NCBI GenBank assembly: GCA_035551935.1 | Contig: DASZMJ010000132.1 | Location: 1-21,663 of the forward strand | Source of the DNA: DASZMJ01 sp035551935 | GTDB lineage: Bacteria > Planctomycetota > Planctomycetia > Isosphaerales > Isosphaeraceae | DNA: 21,663 nt | Direction of reading: 5' to 3' | Shown here: one piece after another, positions 1 through 5,680 of the stretch | Layout of the letters: each line of letters starts with the position of its first letter | Numbering within the stretch: position 1 is the first letter of the stretch | The notes under the pieces: model-generated | Told to the model about the DNA's origin: nothing | The model's input: the letters and a program-made list of their open reading frames with translations, nothing else | Database searches by the model: none | Program-made: the position numbers and the translations under genes

Positions 1-20
1 CCAACCCGGCGTCGTCGGTT

Positions 21-47
21 GGTGCGTCGTCGCGGACTCGACGCACC
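21..47. terminator. Hairpin downstream of the phosphoglycerate mutase gene
   Basis: A perfect 9-bp inverted repeat, GGTGCGTCG at 21-29 and its complement at 39-47 with a 9-base loop, lies 26 bases past the stop codon of the minus-strand mutase gene. Position suggests a transcription end or an RNA-stabilising hairpin. No T-run follows it, so classical intrinsic termination is uncertain. Confidence 0.4.
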
Positions 48-72
48 CTACCGGGCTGAACCAATCCTGCGC

Positions 73-1278
73 TCAGGCCCCGAACTTCTGGAGCCGGCCG
101 GCGTGGGCCAGCGCGAGGGGCATGATGTCCCTGGCGAGGAGCTGGCCGAGGCCGCCCTGGAGGCAGGGGCGCTCGCCGAACTCGGTCACGAGGTCGGGCC
201 GGACGGTCGCGGGGGCCCAGAGCAAGAGCGGCACGGGGTGCCAGCTATGCGACTTGAGGCGGCTGGGCGTCGAGTGGTCGCCGGTGACGATGAGGACGTC
301 GGGCCCGAGGGACAGGAGCTTCGGCAGCTCGGCGTCGAGGGCCTCGATCATCTCGACCTTGCGGGCGAAGTTGCCGTCCTCGCCGGTGCTGTCGGTGTAC
401 TTGTAGTGGATGAAGAAGAAGTCGTATTGGGACCACTGCGCCTTCGCGACCTCGAACTGGTCGGCCAGGGTCTTGCCGGGGTCGACGACGGTCATGCCGA
501 CGAGCCGGGCGAGGCCGCGATACATGGGATAGACGGCAATGGCGACGGCCTTGAGGCCGTAGACGTCCTCCATCGTGGCGATCGCGGGGAACTTCGCGAA
601 CCCGCGCATCATGAGGAAGTTGGCCGGATGTTCATCCTTGAGGATCTCCTTCGCCTGGCGGAGGAACTCGGCGGCGACGCGGGCGGTCTTCTCCGAGTCG
701 GGGCCGCCGGCCTTGGGCTCGAGGGTGTGCAGGCCGGTCGAGAGCGGGTCGGTGTCGGCGACGTCGTCGCCGAGCCCTTCGCCCCGGAAGCGGACGACCA
801 GGCGGTACTCGCGGACGGGTTCGATCAGGGTCTCGACGCCGTCGATCTTCACCCCCGCGCGGAGCTTGGCGACGAGCGTCTCGCACGTCTCCGTCGGGAT
901 CCGGCCGGCGCGGCGGTCGGCGACGCGGCCTTCGGCGTCGATCGTGCAGAAATTGCCGCGGATGGCCACGTCCTTCGGCCCGACCTCGACGCCGATGCCC
1001 AGGGCCTCGAGCACGCCGCGGCCGATCTGGTGTTCCAGCGGGTCGAAGCCGAAGAGGCCCAGGTGCCCCGGCCCCGATCCCGGCGTGATCCCCGGCGCCA
1101 CCGGGGTGCTCAATCCGACGGTGCCCTCGGTCGCCAGCCGATCCAGGTTCGGCGTCCGGGCCGTCTCCAGCTCCGTCTTCCCCCCCGGCTCGATCGGCAG
1201 GCCCCCCAGGCCGTCGGCCACCAGCATGACGATCTTGGTCGTGTTCGGCTCGCGCAGTTGTCGGATCAGGTCGTGCAT
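73..1278 (-). CDS. apgM: 2,3-bisphosphoglycerate-independent phosphoglycerate mutase, archaeal (ApgM) type
   Basis: A 401-residue cytoplasmic enzyme predicted to interconvert 3- and 2-phosphoglycerate in glycolysis and gluconeogenesis. It reads as a member of the alkaline phosphatase superfamily. An N-terminal metal Asp lies in VMLVADGLGG (D22). The probable nucleophile Ser is in TPGSGPGHLGL (S68). A second metal cluster is YTDSTGEDGN (about 294-303), followed by VTGDHSTP (331-338) and the His pair in KSHSWHP (342-348). Length matches the ApgM family of about 400. The reading frame stays open far upstream, but the ATG at 1278 is chosen because the family homology begins there and an AGGGTGAG-like ribosome site precedes it. 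It stands alone on its strand, divergent from a toxin-antitoxin pair. Some relatives in this superfamily are annotated as phosphonopyruvate decarboxylase-like, but the DHSTP and HSWHP motifs favour ApgM. Confidence 0.9.
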   Translation of the reverse strand: MHDLIRQLREPNTTKIVMLVADGLGGLPIEPGGKTELETARTPNLDRLATEGTVGLSTPVAPGITPGSGPGHLGLFGFDPLEHQIGRGVLEALGIGVEVGPKDVAIRGNFCTIDAEGRVADRRAGRIPTETCETLVAKLRAGVKIDGVETLIEPVREYRLVVRFRGEGLGDDVADTDPLSTGLHTLEPKAGGPDSEKTARVAAEFLRQAKEILKDEHPANFLMMRGFAKFPAIATMEDVYGLKAVAIAVYPMYRGLARLVGMTVVDPGKTLADQFEVAKAQWSQYDFFFIHYKYTDSTGEDGNFARKVEMIEALDAELPKLLSLGPDVLIVTGDHSTPSRLKSHSWHPVPLLLWAPATVRPDLVTEFGERPCLQGGLGQLLARDIMPLALAHAGRLQKFGA

Positions 1279-1367
1279 CGATCGTTGCTCACCCTGCGAC
1301 TCGTTCGGTCCTCGCCGGCCATTGTCCCGGCCGCGCCCCGGGCGGTCAACCGGACTCCGCGATCGGT

Positions 1368-1396
1368 TTGAATCGGGCGGCGATTTGAGGGATAAT
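1368..1396 (+). promoter_or_regulatory. Sigma-70-like promoter of the UPF0175/DUF3368 pair
   Basis: TTGAAT at 1368-1373 and GATAAT at 1391-1396 are separated by exactly 17 bases, close to the consensus -35 and -10 boxes in a very GC-rich background. The boxes lie about 50 bases before the start of the antitoxin-like gene, in the right orientation. This is a pattern match only. Confidence 0.5.
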
Positions 1397-1443
1397 GACC
1401 CTGGAAACGGCTCTTGGCACTCGGCCGGGTCGGGGAGGATGCG

Positions 1444-1752
1444 ATGCCCGTCGTGACGCTGGACCTCCCGGAGGATACGATCCCCGGTCTGGGCGACACG
1501 CCCGAGGAATTCGCCCGCGCGTTGCGCCTGGCCGCGGCGATTTACTGGTATTCTCGGGGCCTGATCTCCCAGGGGAAGGGGGCCGAGGTCGCGGGCCTGG
1601 GCCGTCGCGAGTTCCTCGAAGCTCTGGGCCGCGCCGAGGTGGACGCGATCCAGATCACCCCCGACGAGTTGAGCGAGGAAGTCGAGCGTGATCTCCGGTC
1701 GCGTCGTGAACGCCTCGCCACTGATCTTCCTGACCCACGTCGGGCTCCTTGA
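1444..1752 (+). CDS. UPF0175 family small protein, probable antitoxin
   Basis: A 102-residue protein matching the UPF0175 family: an N-terminal strand (PVVTLDLPED), then a helical middle with FARALRLAAAIYWYSRGLISQGKGAEVAGLGRREFL-type spacing, where the alternation of a 'vyWYsrGliSqGkaAelaGlsr' core is the family hallmark. UPF0175 members commonly precede DUF3368 PIN proteins and are treated as VapB-like antitoxins with DNA-binding helices. The start at ATG 1444 is chosen because GGGGAGGA lies just upstream; an in-frame ATG at 1414 lacks this. The last 65 bases overlap the next gene in another frame, which indicates translational coupling. Family assignment is good; the antitoxin role is inferred from pairing. 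Confidence 0.8.
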   Translation: MPVVTLDLPEDTIPGLGDTPEEFARALRLAAAIYWYSRGLISQGKGAEVAGLGRREFLEALGRAEVDAIQITPDELSEEVERDLRSRRERLATDLPDPRRAP

Positions 1753-2173
1753 TGTGCTCGACGAGCCGGGTGTGCCCGCGGTCGTGCCCGACGTCGTCGT
1801 CAGCGAGATCGGCGCCCACGGCGCGAAGGACCCGGCCGTCCTCGCCGTGCAGTCGGCGTCGTGGCTCAAAGTCGTGACACCCCCGATCATCCCGACGGAG
1901 GTCGCGGCCTGGGGGCTCGACGCCGGCGAGGCGGCGGTGCTGGCCATCGCCCTTGCACAACCCGGCACGCAGGCCGTCCTGGACGACCTGGCCGCGCGTC
2001 GCTGCGCCGCAGCCCTGGGGATACCGACGCAAGGGACGTTGGGGCTCATCCTGGTCGCCAAGCGACTGGGGATGATCCCGGAGGTCCGTCCTGTGCTGGA
2101 TTTGCTCAGACAAGCTGGCCTTTATGTGTCCGACCGGCTGGTCCAGGCCGTCTTGAATCAGGCCGGGGAATGA
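1688..2173 (+). CDS. DUF3368 PIN-like protein, probable toxin ribonuclease
   Basis: A 161-residue protein of the DUF3368 (COG2405) type, related to PIN-domain RNases. The N-terminus VVNASPLIFLTHVGLLDVL is the family signature. Candidate acidic active-site residues are E40 (VVVSE), D78/E81 (LDAGEAAVLAIA) and D99-D100 (AVLDDLAARRCA). The C-terminal GIPTQGTLGLILVAKRLGMI stretch is also typical. The first acidic position is Asn (N8), as in many relatives. The start is a GTG at 1688, inside the preceding UPF0175 frame, giving a 65-bp overlap. The pair is predicted to be a type II toxin-antitoxin module in which the upstream protein neutralises this RNase. Toxicity is inference; some DUF3368 proteins have no proven activity. 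Confidence 0.8.
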   Translation: MISGRVVNASPLIFLTHVGLLDVLDEPGVPAVVPDVVVSEIGAHGAKDPAVLAVQSASWLKVVTPPIIPTEVAAWGLDAGEAAVLAIALAQPGTQAVLDDLAARRCAAALGIPTQGTLGLILVAKRLGMIPEVRPVLDLLRQAGLYVSDRLVQAVLNQAGE

Positions 2174-2222
2174 CCGGCGGCGTGCCCTTGCCGACGCGGT
2201 CGGCGTGTGCTTCATTGGGGCG

Positions 2223-2531
2223 ATGGCGAAGCTGGAGGTGAAGCCGATCGATAAGCCGGAGGTGCCGCCGAGGGGGATCTCGCCGCGGCTGAGGGGGCAG
2301 CTCGTGTACTTCGCGAGCGCGGCGGGGGCGGCGGGGGTGCCGGAGCTAGGGGAGCGGGAGTTCTACTTCGCCGAGGGCGACGTGGCCCGCTGGCTGGAGG
2401 AGGGGGTCTTCTACCTCGTCTCGCCGCTCGACACGGCGAACATGACCGAGGTCGAGCTGACCGAGGAGCAGGAGGCCTTCCTCGGTTGGCTCCAGGCCAA
2501 CGGCGTGCGGCACGTGCGGCTGTCGGAGTGA
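2223..2531 (+). CDS. Hypothetical 102-residue soluble protein
   Basis: No family recognised. The protein begins MAKLEVKPIDKPEVPPRG and has no signal peptide or membrane segment. It contains an acidic, aromatic-rich middle (EREFYFAEGDVARWLEEGVFYLVSP) and ends with an acidic EVELTEEQEAFLGWLQANGV helix. The third-codon GC bias is strong, supporting real coding. The ATG at 2223 is preferred over an in-frame GTG at 2205 because the latter has no ribosome site and adds residues of unlike composition. It follows the toxin gene by 49 bases and converges on the receiver-like gene with a 23-bp gap. It may be read from the toxin-antitoxin promoter, but its composition suggests a resident gene. Confidence 0.65.
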   Translation: MAKLEVKPIDKPEVPPRGISPRLRGQLVYFASAAGAAGVPELGEREFYFAEGDVARWLEEGVFYLVSPLDTANMTEVELTEEQEAFLGWLQANGVRHVRLSE

Positions 2532-2554
2532 GGCGAAGGGCGGGGCGGTCGCGA

Positions 2555-2950
2555 TCAGCCCTCGGCCGCGGTCAAGGCGGCGCGGAGGCGGTCGAGGACC
2601 GAGGGGGAGCCGAGCTCGGCCTTGCCGAAGCCGGGCACGGCGCCGAGGGCGACGGCCTCGTCCTGGGCGTGGGCGAAGTTGCTGACGAGCATCACCGGCA
2701 GCGGGGCCAGGTCGGGGTCGGCCTTCAGGGCGCGGATCAGGTCGAGGCCCGGGGCGCCGTCGCGGTCGCCGACGCGGTTGACGAGGACGAGGTCGGGCCG
2801 CTCGGCACGGCCTCGAATCCGGGCGATGGCCTCGGCGGCGGTGTCGGCCCCCTCGACGCGGGCGCCGAAGCCGCGGGACAGGGCGCGGCTGATCGAGGCG
2901 TGGTCGAAGGCGCACTGGCCGACGCTGAGCACGATCGGCGGTCGCGGCAT
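2555..2950 (-). CDS. Degenerate CheY-like receiver-domain protein
   Basis: A 131-residue stand-alone domain with the alternating strand/helix pattern of response-regulator receivers: PPIVLSVGQ (strand 1), a helix with ISRAL, DTAAEAIARI, PDLVLVN (strand 3), GLDLIRALKADPDLAPLPVMLVS (helix 3/strand 4) and GFGKAEL (strand 5 with Lys). The phospho-acceptor position is Asn (N58, in LVLVNRV), and the acidic pair after strand 1 is replaced by GQ. S90 and K110 occupy the switch Ser/Thr and conserved Lys positions. It is therefore probably not phosphorylated and may act as a constitutive protein-interaction module. The ATG at 2950 is chosen because the domain starts there and a GAGG site lies upstream. 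No histidine kinase or output gene is adjacent. Confidence 0.7.
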   Translation of the reverse strand: MPRPPIVLSVGQCAFDHASISRALSRGFGARVEGADTAAEAIARIRGRAERPDLVLVNRVGDRDGAPGLDLIRALKADPDLAPLPVMLVSNFAHAQDEAVALGAVPGFGKAELGSPSVLDRLRAALTAAEG

Positions 2951-3150
2951 GGTCGGTCGCCTCGTTGGGATCGCGGCCCTCCGCACAAGGGCCGTCGACG
3001 TCCCAATTTACCCCGATCGCGCCGGGCGGCTCAAGGCCCGCGCGGGGCGGTGGCTTTTCGGGGCGGGGGGGTGTATCGTGGCCGTTTTCCGGACCGAAGG
3101 GGAGACACCGGGGACGAGAACGGCCCGAAAAGTGGCCGGGGAGCGACGCG

Positions 3151-4314
3151 ATGAGTCAGGGGAAGATGCGGGTCGGGATGGTCGGCGGCGGCGGGCCGGC
3201 CAACTTCTTCGGGGCGCCGCATCGCAGGGGCATCCTGCTCGACAACTCCGCCGAGCTGGCCGCGGGCGCGTTGCGGAGCAAGCCGGACGAGTCGATCGCC
3301 TCGGCCCGCGAGCTCTTCTTCACGCGCGGGTATCCCGACTGGCGGACCATGATCCAGAAAGAGGCCGCCTTGCCGGCGGGGGAGCGGATCGACTACGTGA
3401 CGATCGTCACCCCCAACGACGCCCACTTCGGCCCGGCCGAGGCCGCCGCGGCGTCGGGCATCGGCGTGCTCTGCGAGAAGCCGCTGACGACCACCCTCGA
3501 CGAGGCCCACCGGCTCCATCAGGCGGTCGCGAAGCACAAGACGCCGTTCGTCGTCGCGTACACGTACACCGGCTTCCCGATGGTCATGATGGCGCGGCAG
3601 ATGGTCCGCGACGGCAAGATCGGCAAGGTCCGGAAGGTCGAGGCGTGGTACCCGCAAGGGTGGCTGGCGTCGAAGATCGAGGACTCGGGGCAGAAGCAGG
3701 CGAGCTGGCGCGTCGACCCGAAGAAGTCGGGCGCCTCGGGCTGCGGCGGCGACATCGGCACGCACGCCTACGAGTTCGTCCGCTACGTCGCCGGCCTCGG
3801 CGCCACGAAGGTCAGCGCCCGGCTCAAGGCGTTCGTCGAGGGCCGCGCGCTCGACGACGACTTCACCGTCCTGGCCGAGCTCGAAGGCGGCGCGATCGCG
3901 ACCATCGCCGCCTCGCAGATCACCATCGGCGCCCAGAACGACAACGGCTTCCGGATCAGCGGCACGACCGGCACGCTCGAATGGTCGATCACCGACCACA
4001 ACTCCTTGAAGCACTTCCAGGGCGGCCAGCCGCTGCACGTCTACCGCCTCGGCGCCGAGTACGGCTACATCCCCGAGGCGATCAAGCCGTATGTCCGCGT
4101 CCCCGCGGGCCACCCCGAGGGGTTCCACGAGGCCCTGGCGAACCTGCACCGCACGCTCGAGTGGACGATCCGCCGCAACCGCGGCGAGACTTGCCCCGCC
4201 CCTTTTGAGCATCCCGGCATCGTCGACGGCGTCGCCGGCATGGCCTTCATCGAGGCGGCCGTCAAGAGCTCGCACGAGGGGGGCGCGTGGGTCGACGTGC
4301 CGAAGGTCGGGTAG
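3151..4314 (+). CDS. Gfo/Idh/MocA family NAD(P)-dependent oxidoreductase
   Basis: A 387-residue cytoplasmic oxidoreductase. The N-terminal Rossmann fold begins MRVGMVGGGGPANFFG (6-21), followed by VTIVTPNDAH (83-92) and the family hallmark CEKPLTTTLDEA (108-119), whose Lys is the catalytic residue. The C-terminal half carries GGDIGTHAYEF (199-209), matching the GDxGxH motif, then the beta-sheet domain used for substrate binding and oligomerisation. Members oxidise or reduce sugar, inositol or related polyol substrates; the substrate cannot be read here. The frame is open from 2965, but the ATG at 3151 starts the Rossmann strand and has GGGGAG upstream. It stands alone between a divergent receiver gene and a strong hairpin. 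Family confidence is high, specific function unknown. Confidence 0.9.
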   Translation: MSQGKMRVGMVGGGGPANFFGAPHRRGILLDNSAELAAGALRSKPDESIASARELFFTRGYPDWRTMIQKEAALPAGERIDYVTIVTPNDAHFGPAEAAAASGIGVLCEKPLTTTLDEAHRLHQAVAKHKTPFVVAYTYTGFPMVMMARQMVRDGKIGKVRKVEAWYPQGWLASKIEDSGQKQASWRVDPKKSGASGCGGDIGTHAYEFVRYVAGLGATKVSARLKAFVEGRALDDDFTVLAELEGGAIATIAASQITIGAQNDNGFRISGTTGTLEWSITDHNSLKHFQGGQPLHVYRLGAEYGYIPEAIKPYVRVPAGHPEGFHEALANLHRTLEWTIRRNRGETCPAPFEHPGIVDGVAGMAFIEAAVKSSHEGGAWVDVPKVG

Positions 4315-4350
4315 GGTGGCCCGAGACGATGCATGTGCCCCTCCTCCATG

Positions 4351-4404
4351 CCGACCCCCCACCCCGGCCCTCCTCTTGTGGGGGAGGGCCGGGGTGGGGG
4401 TCGG
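4351..4404. repeat. Inverted repeat (possible terminator) between oxidoreductase and nikR
   Basis: The arm at 4351-4373 (CCGACCCCCCACCCCGGCCC then TCC) is mirrored at about 4382-4404, with a single extra C as a bulge and a loop of about 8 bases. The arms are purine/pyrimidine skewed, like other dispersed inverted repeats of GC-rich planctomycetes. It lies 37 bases after the oxidoreductase stop and could end its transcript. Confidence 0.7.
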
Positions 4405-4460
4405 CGGGCCGGATCGCCCGGGATGGATCGGAGACCCACTCACGTCGAGTCGATCAGATC

Positions 4461-4901
4461 GTGAAGAACCCCCTCGTCCGCTTCAGCGTCGCCATCGGCG
4501 GCGAGTTGCTCCGGCGGTTCGACCGCTACCGCGAGGAGCACCGGTATCCGAACCGCAGCGAGGCGGTCCGCGGCCTGATGCGCGCGGCGCTCATGGACGA
4601 GGCCGTCGCGCGCGACGACGGCGAGGCGTTGGGGGTCGTCACGTTGATCTACGACCACCACGCCGGCCGCGTCGCCGAGAAGCTCACCGAATTGCAGCAT
4701 CATCACCTCGATCACGTCGTCACGACGACCCACGTCCACCTCGACGCCCACCGCTGCCTCGAGGTCGTCCTCCTGCGCGGCACCGCCAAGGCCGTCCGCG
4801 ACCTCGCCGACGGCCTCATCGGCACCAAAGGGGTCGAGAACGGCCGCCTCGTCCTCACCCCCGCCGCCCCCGTCGCCGGCCACCACGGCCATTCGCACTG
4901 A
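4461..4901 (+). CDS. nikR: Nickel-responsive transcriptional regulator NikR
   Basis: A 146-residue ribbon-helix-helix regulator with a C-terminal ACT-like nickel-sensing domain. The N-terminus VRFSVAIGGELLRRFD (6-21) and YPNRSEAVRGLMRAAL (29-44) form the DNA-binding unit. The high-affinity nickel ligands of E. coli NikR (His76, His87, His89, Cys95) align with H80 (LQHHH), H91, H93 (THVH) and C99 (HRCLE), all kept with the same spacing. The start is a GTG at 4461; longer in-frame starts would run into the inverted repeat upstream and add no homologous sequence. A His-rich tail (GHHGHSH) is extra. No nickel transporter, urease or hydrogenase gene is visible nearby, so its targets lie elsewhere. 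It probably represses uptake genes when nickel is plentiful. Confidence 0.9.
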   Translation: MKNPLVRFSVAIGGELLRRFDRYREEHRYPNRSEAVRGLMRAALMDEAVARDDGEALGVVTLIYDHHAGRVAEKLTELQHHHLDHVVTTTHVHLDAHRCLEVVLLRGTAKAVRDLADGLIGTKGVENGRLVLTPAAPVAGHHGHSH

Positions 4902-4910
4902 GCCTGCCCC

Positions 4911-4998
4911 ACCAACCCCCAACCCCTATTCTCCAACGTCCATTTCCTGGCGGGTTTCCCCCGGAATGGACGTTGGACGATGGGGGTTGGGGGTTGGC
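4911..4998. repeat. Long inverted repeat, part of it translated
   Basis: Two arms of about 36 bases (about 4911-4946 and 4963-4998) pair with few mismatches. Both contain CCAACCCCCAACCCC-type sequence and CCAACGTCCATT, and a loop of about 16 bases separates them. The element lies immediately after nikR, and its left part forms the 3' end of the minus-strand membrane-protein gene. It looks like a non-autonomous, REP- or MITE-like element and may also terminate converging transcripts. Confidence 0.75.
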
Positions 4999-5240
4999 CC
5001 GGAGACGGCCTCCGCCCTCTTCCTGGCGTTCCGCCGATGGAGATAAACCAGGATCGGCAAGATGATAAGTGCAAGAGGGCTGCCTACAAGAATCACCAGA
5101 AGAGCGGATACAAAGAGAATCAGGGCAATCGTGCTCAAGACTTCGAAGATTTCTGCCATCCGAGGTAAAGCCGCCAGCAGGAGGGCCGAGGCCGCTACGA
5201 GGGCCATCAGCGTCCTGACGCGAAACCGCGGCGGTCGCAT
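4926..5240 (-). CDS. Small membrane protein with planctomycete-type N-terminus
   Basis: A 104-residue protein starting MRPPRFRVRTLMALVAASAL. This Arg-rich start running into a membrane helix recurs in many planctomycete proteins of unknown role. Two or three hydrophobic segments are visible, at about 10-26 and in the long stretch EVLSTIALILFVSALLVILVGSPLALIILPILVYL (about 35-69), followed by a basic RRNARKRAEA stop-transfer. The ATG at 5240 has GGAGG at ideal distance. The last 25 or so residues (from about GPTPNPHRP) are encoded by a dispersed inverted repeat, so the original C-terminus has probably been replaced. The next gene upstream on the strand ends at 5263, only 22 bases away. Function unknown. 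Confidence 0.65.
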   Translation of the reverse strand: MRPPRFRVRTLMALVAASALLLAALPRMAEIFEVLSTIALILFVSALLVILVGSPLALIILPILVYLHRRNARKRAEAVSGPTPNPHRPTSIPGETRQEMDVGE

Positions 5241-5262
5241 CGTCGCAACCTCCAGGCCGAAC

Positions 5263-5676
5263 CTATCCGACGACGGAGACGGTGACGCGGCGGTGGTGGG
5301 GGTGGGCGCGGTGCTCCCAGAGGAAGACGCCTTGCCAGGTGCCGAGGTCGCAGTCGGCGTCGGCGACGGGGAGGGTGACCGAGACCTGCGAGAGCATGGT
5401 GCGGACGTGGGCGGGCATGTCGTCGGCGCCCTCGGCGGTGTGCTCGAAGAGGGGGTCGCCGTCGGGGACGAGGCGGGCGAGGAAGCGCTCGAGGTCGCGG
5501 CGGACCTCGGGGTCGGCGTTCTCGTTGACGAGCAAGGAGGCGCTGGTGTGGTGGAGGAAGACGTGGCAGAGGCCGCGGTCGACGTTCGAGGCGCGGACGA
5601 CGCGGCGGATTTGCTCGGTGATCTCGGTCGTGCCGCGGCCGCGGGTCGAGACGGTGAAGCTCTCGGCGTGGACCAT
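5263..5676 (-). CDS. YjbQ (UPF0047) family protein
   Basis: A 137-residue protein of the YjbQ/UPF0047 family, usually annotated as secondary thiamine-phosphate synthase because some members complement thiE loss weakly; the physiological reaction is unsettled. Family signatures are all present: CHVFLHHTSASLLVNENADP (37-56), EHTAEGADDMPAH (78-90), the strand SQVSVTLPV and LGTWQGVFLWEHR (111-123). The His, Asp and Glu of these motifs form the presumed metal and active site of a trimeric enzyme. Length equals the family norm. It starts 4 bases after the stop of the upstream TPR gene, so the two are very likely co-transcribed and translationally coupled. Confidence 0.9.
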   Translation of the reverse strand: MVHAESFTVSTRGRGTTEITEQIRRVVRASNVDRGLCHVFLHHTSASLLVNENADPEVRRDLERFLARLVPDGDPLFEHTAEGADDMPAHVRTMLSQVSVTLPVADADCDLGTWQGVFLWEHRAHPHHRRVTVSVVG

Positions 5677-5680
5677 CGGG

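Noticed and set aside
1279..2061. N-terminal extension of the phosphoglycerate mutase to 662 residues
   Set aside because: The extension is antisense to the toxin-antitoxin pair, has no homology, and the family starts at the ATG at 1278 with a ribosome site.
4351..4998. The two inverted repeats around nikR as ends of one insertion sequence
   Set aside because: Their sequences differ, each is a self-contained hairpin, and no transposase lies between them.
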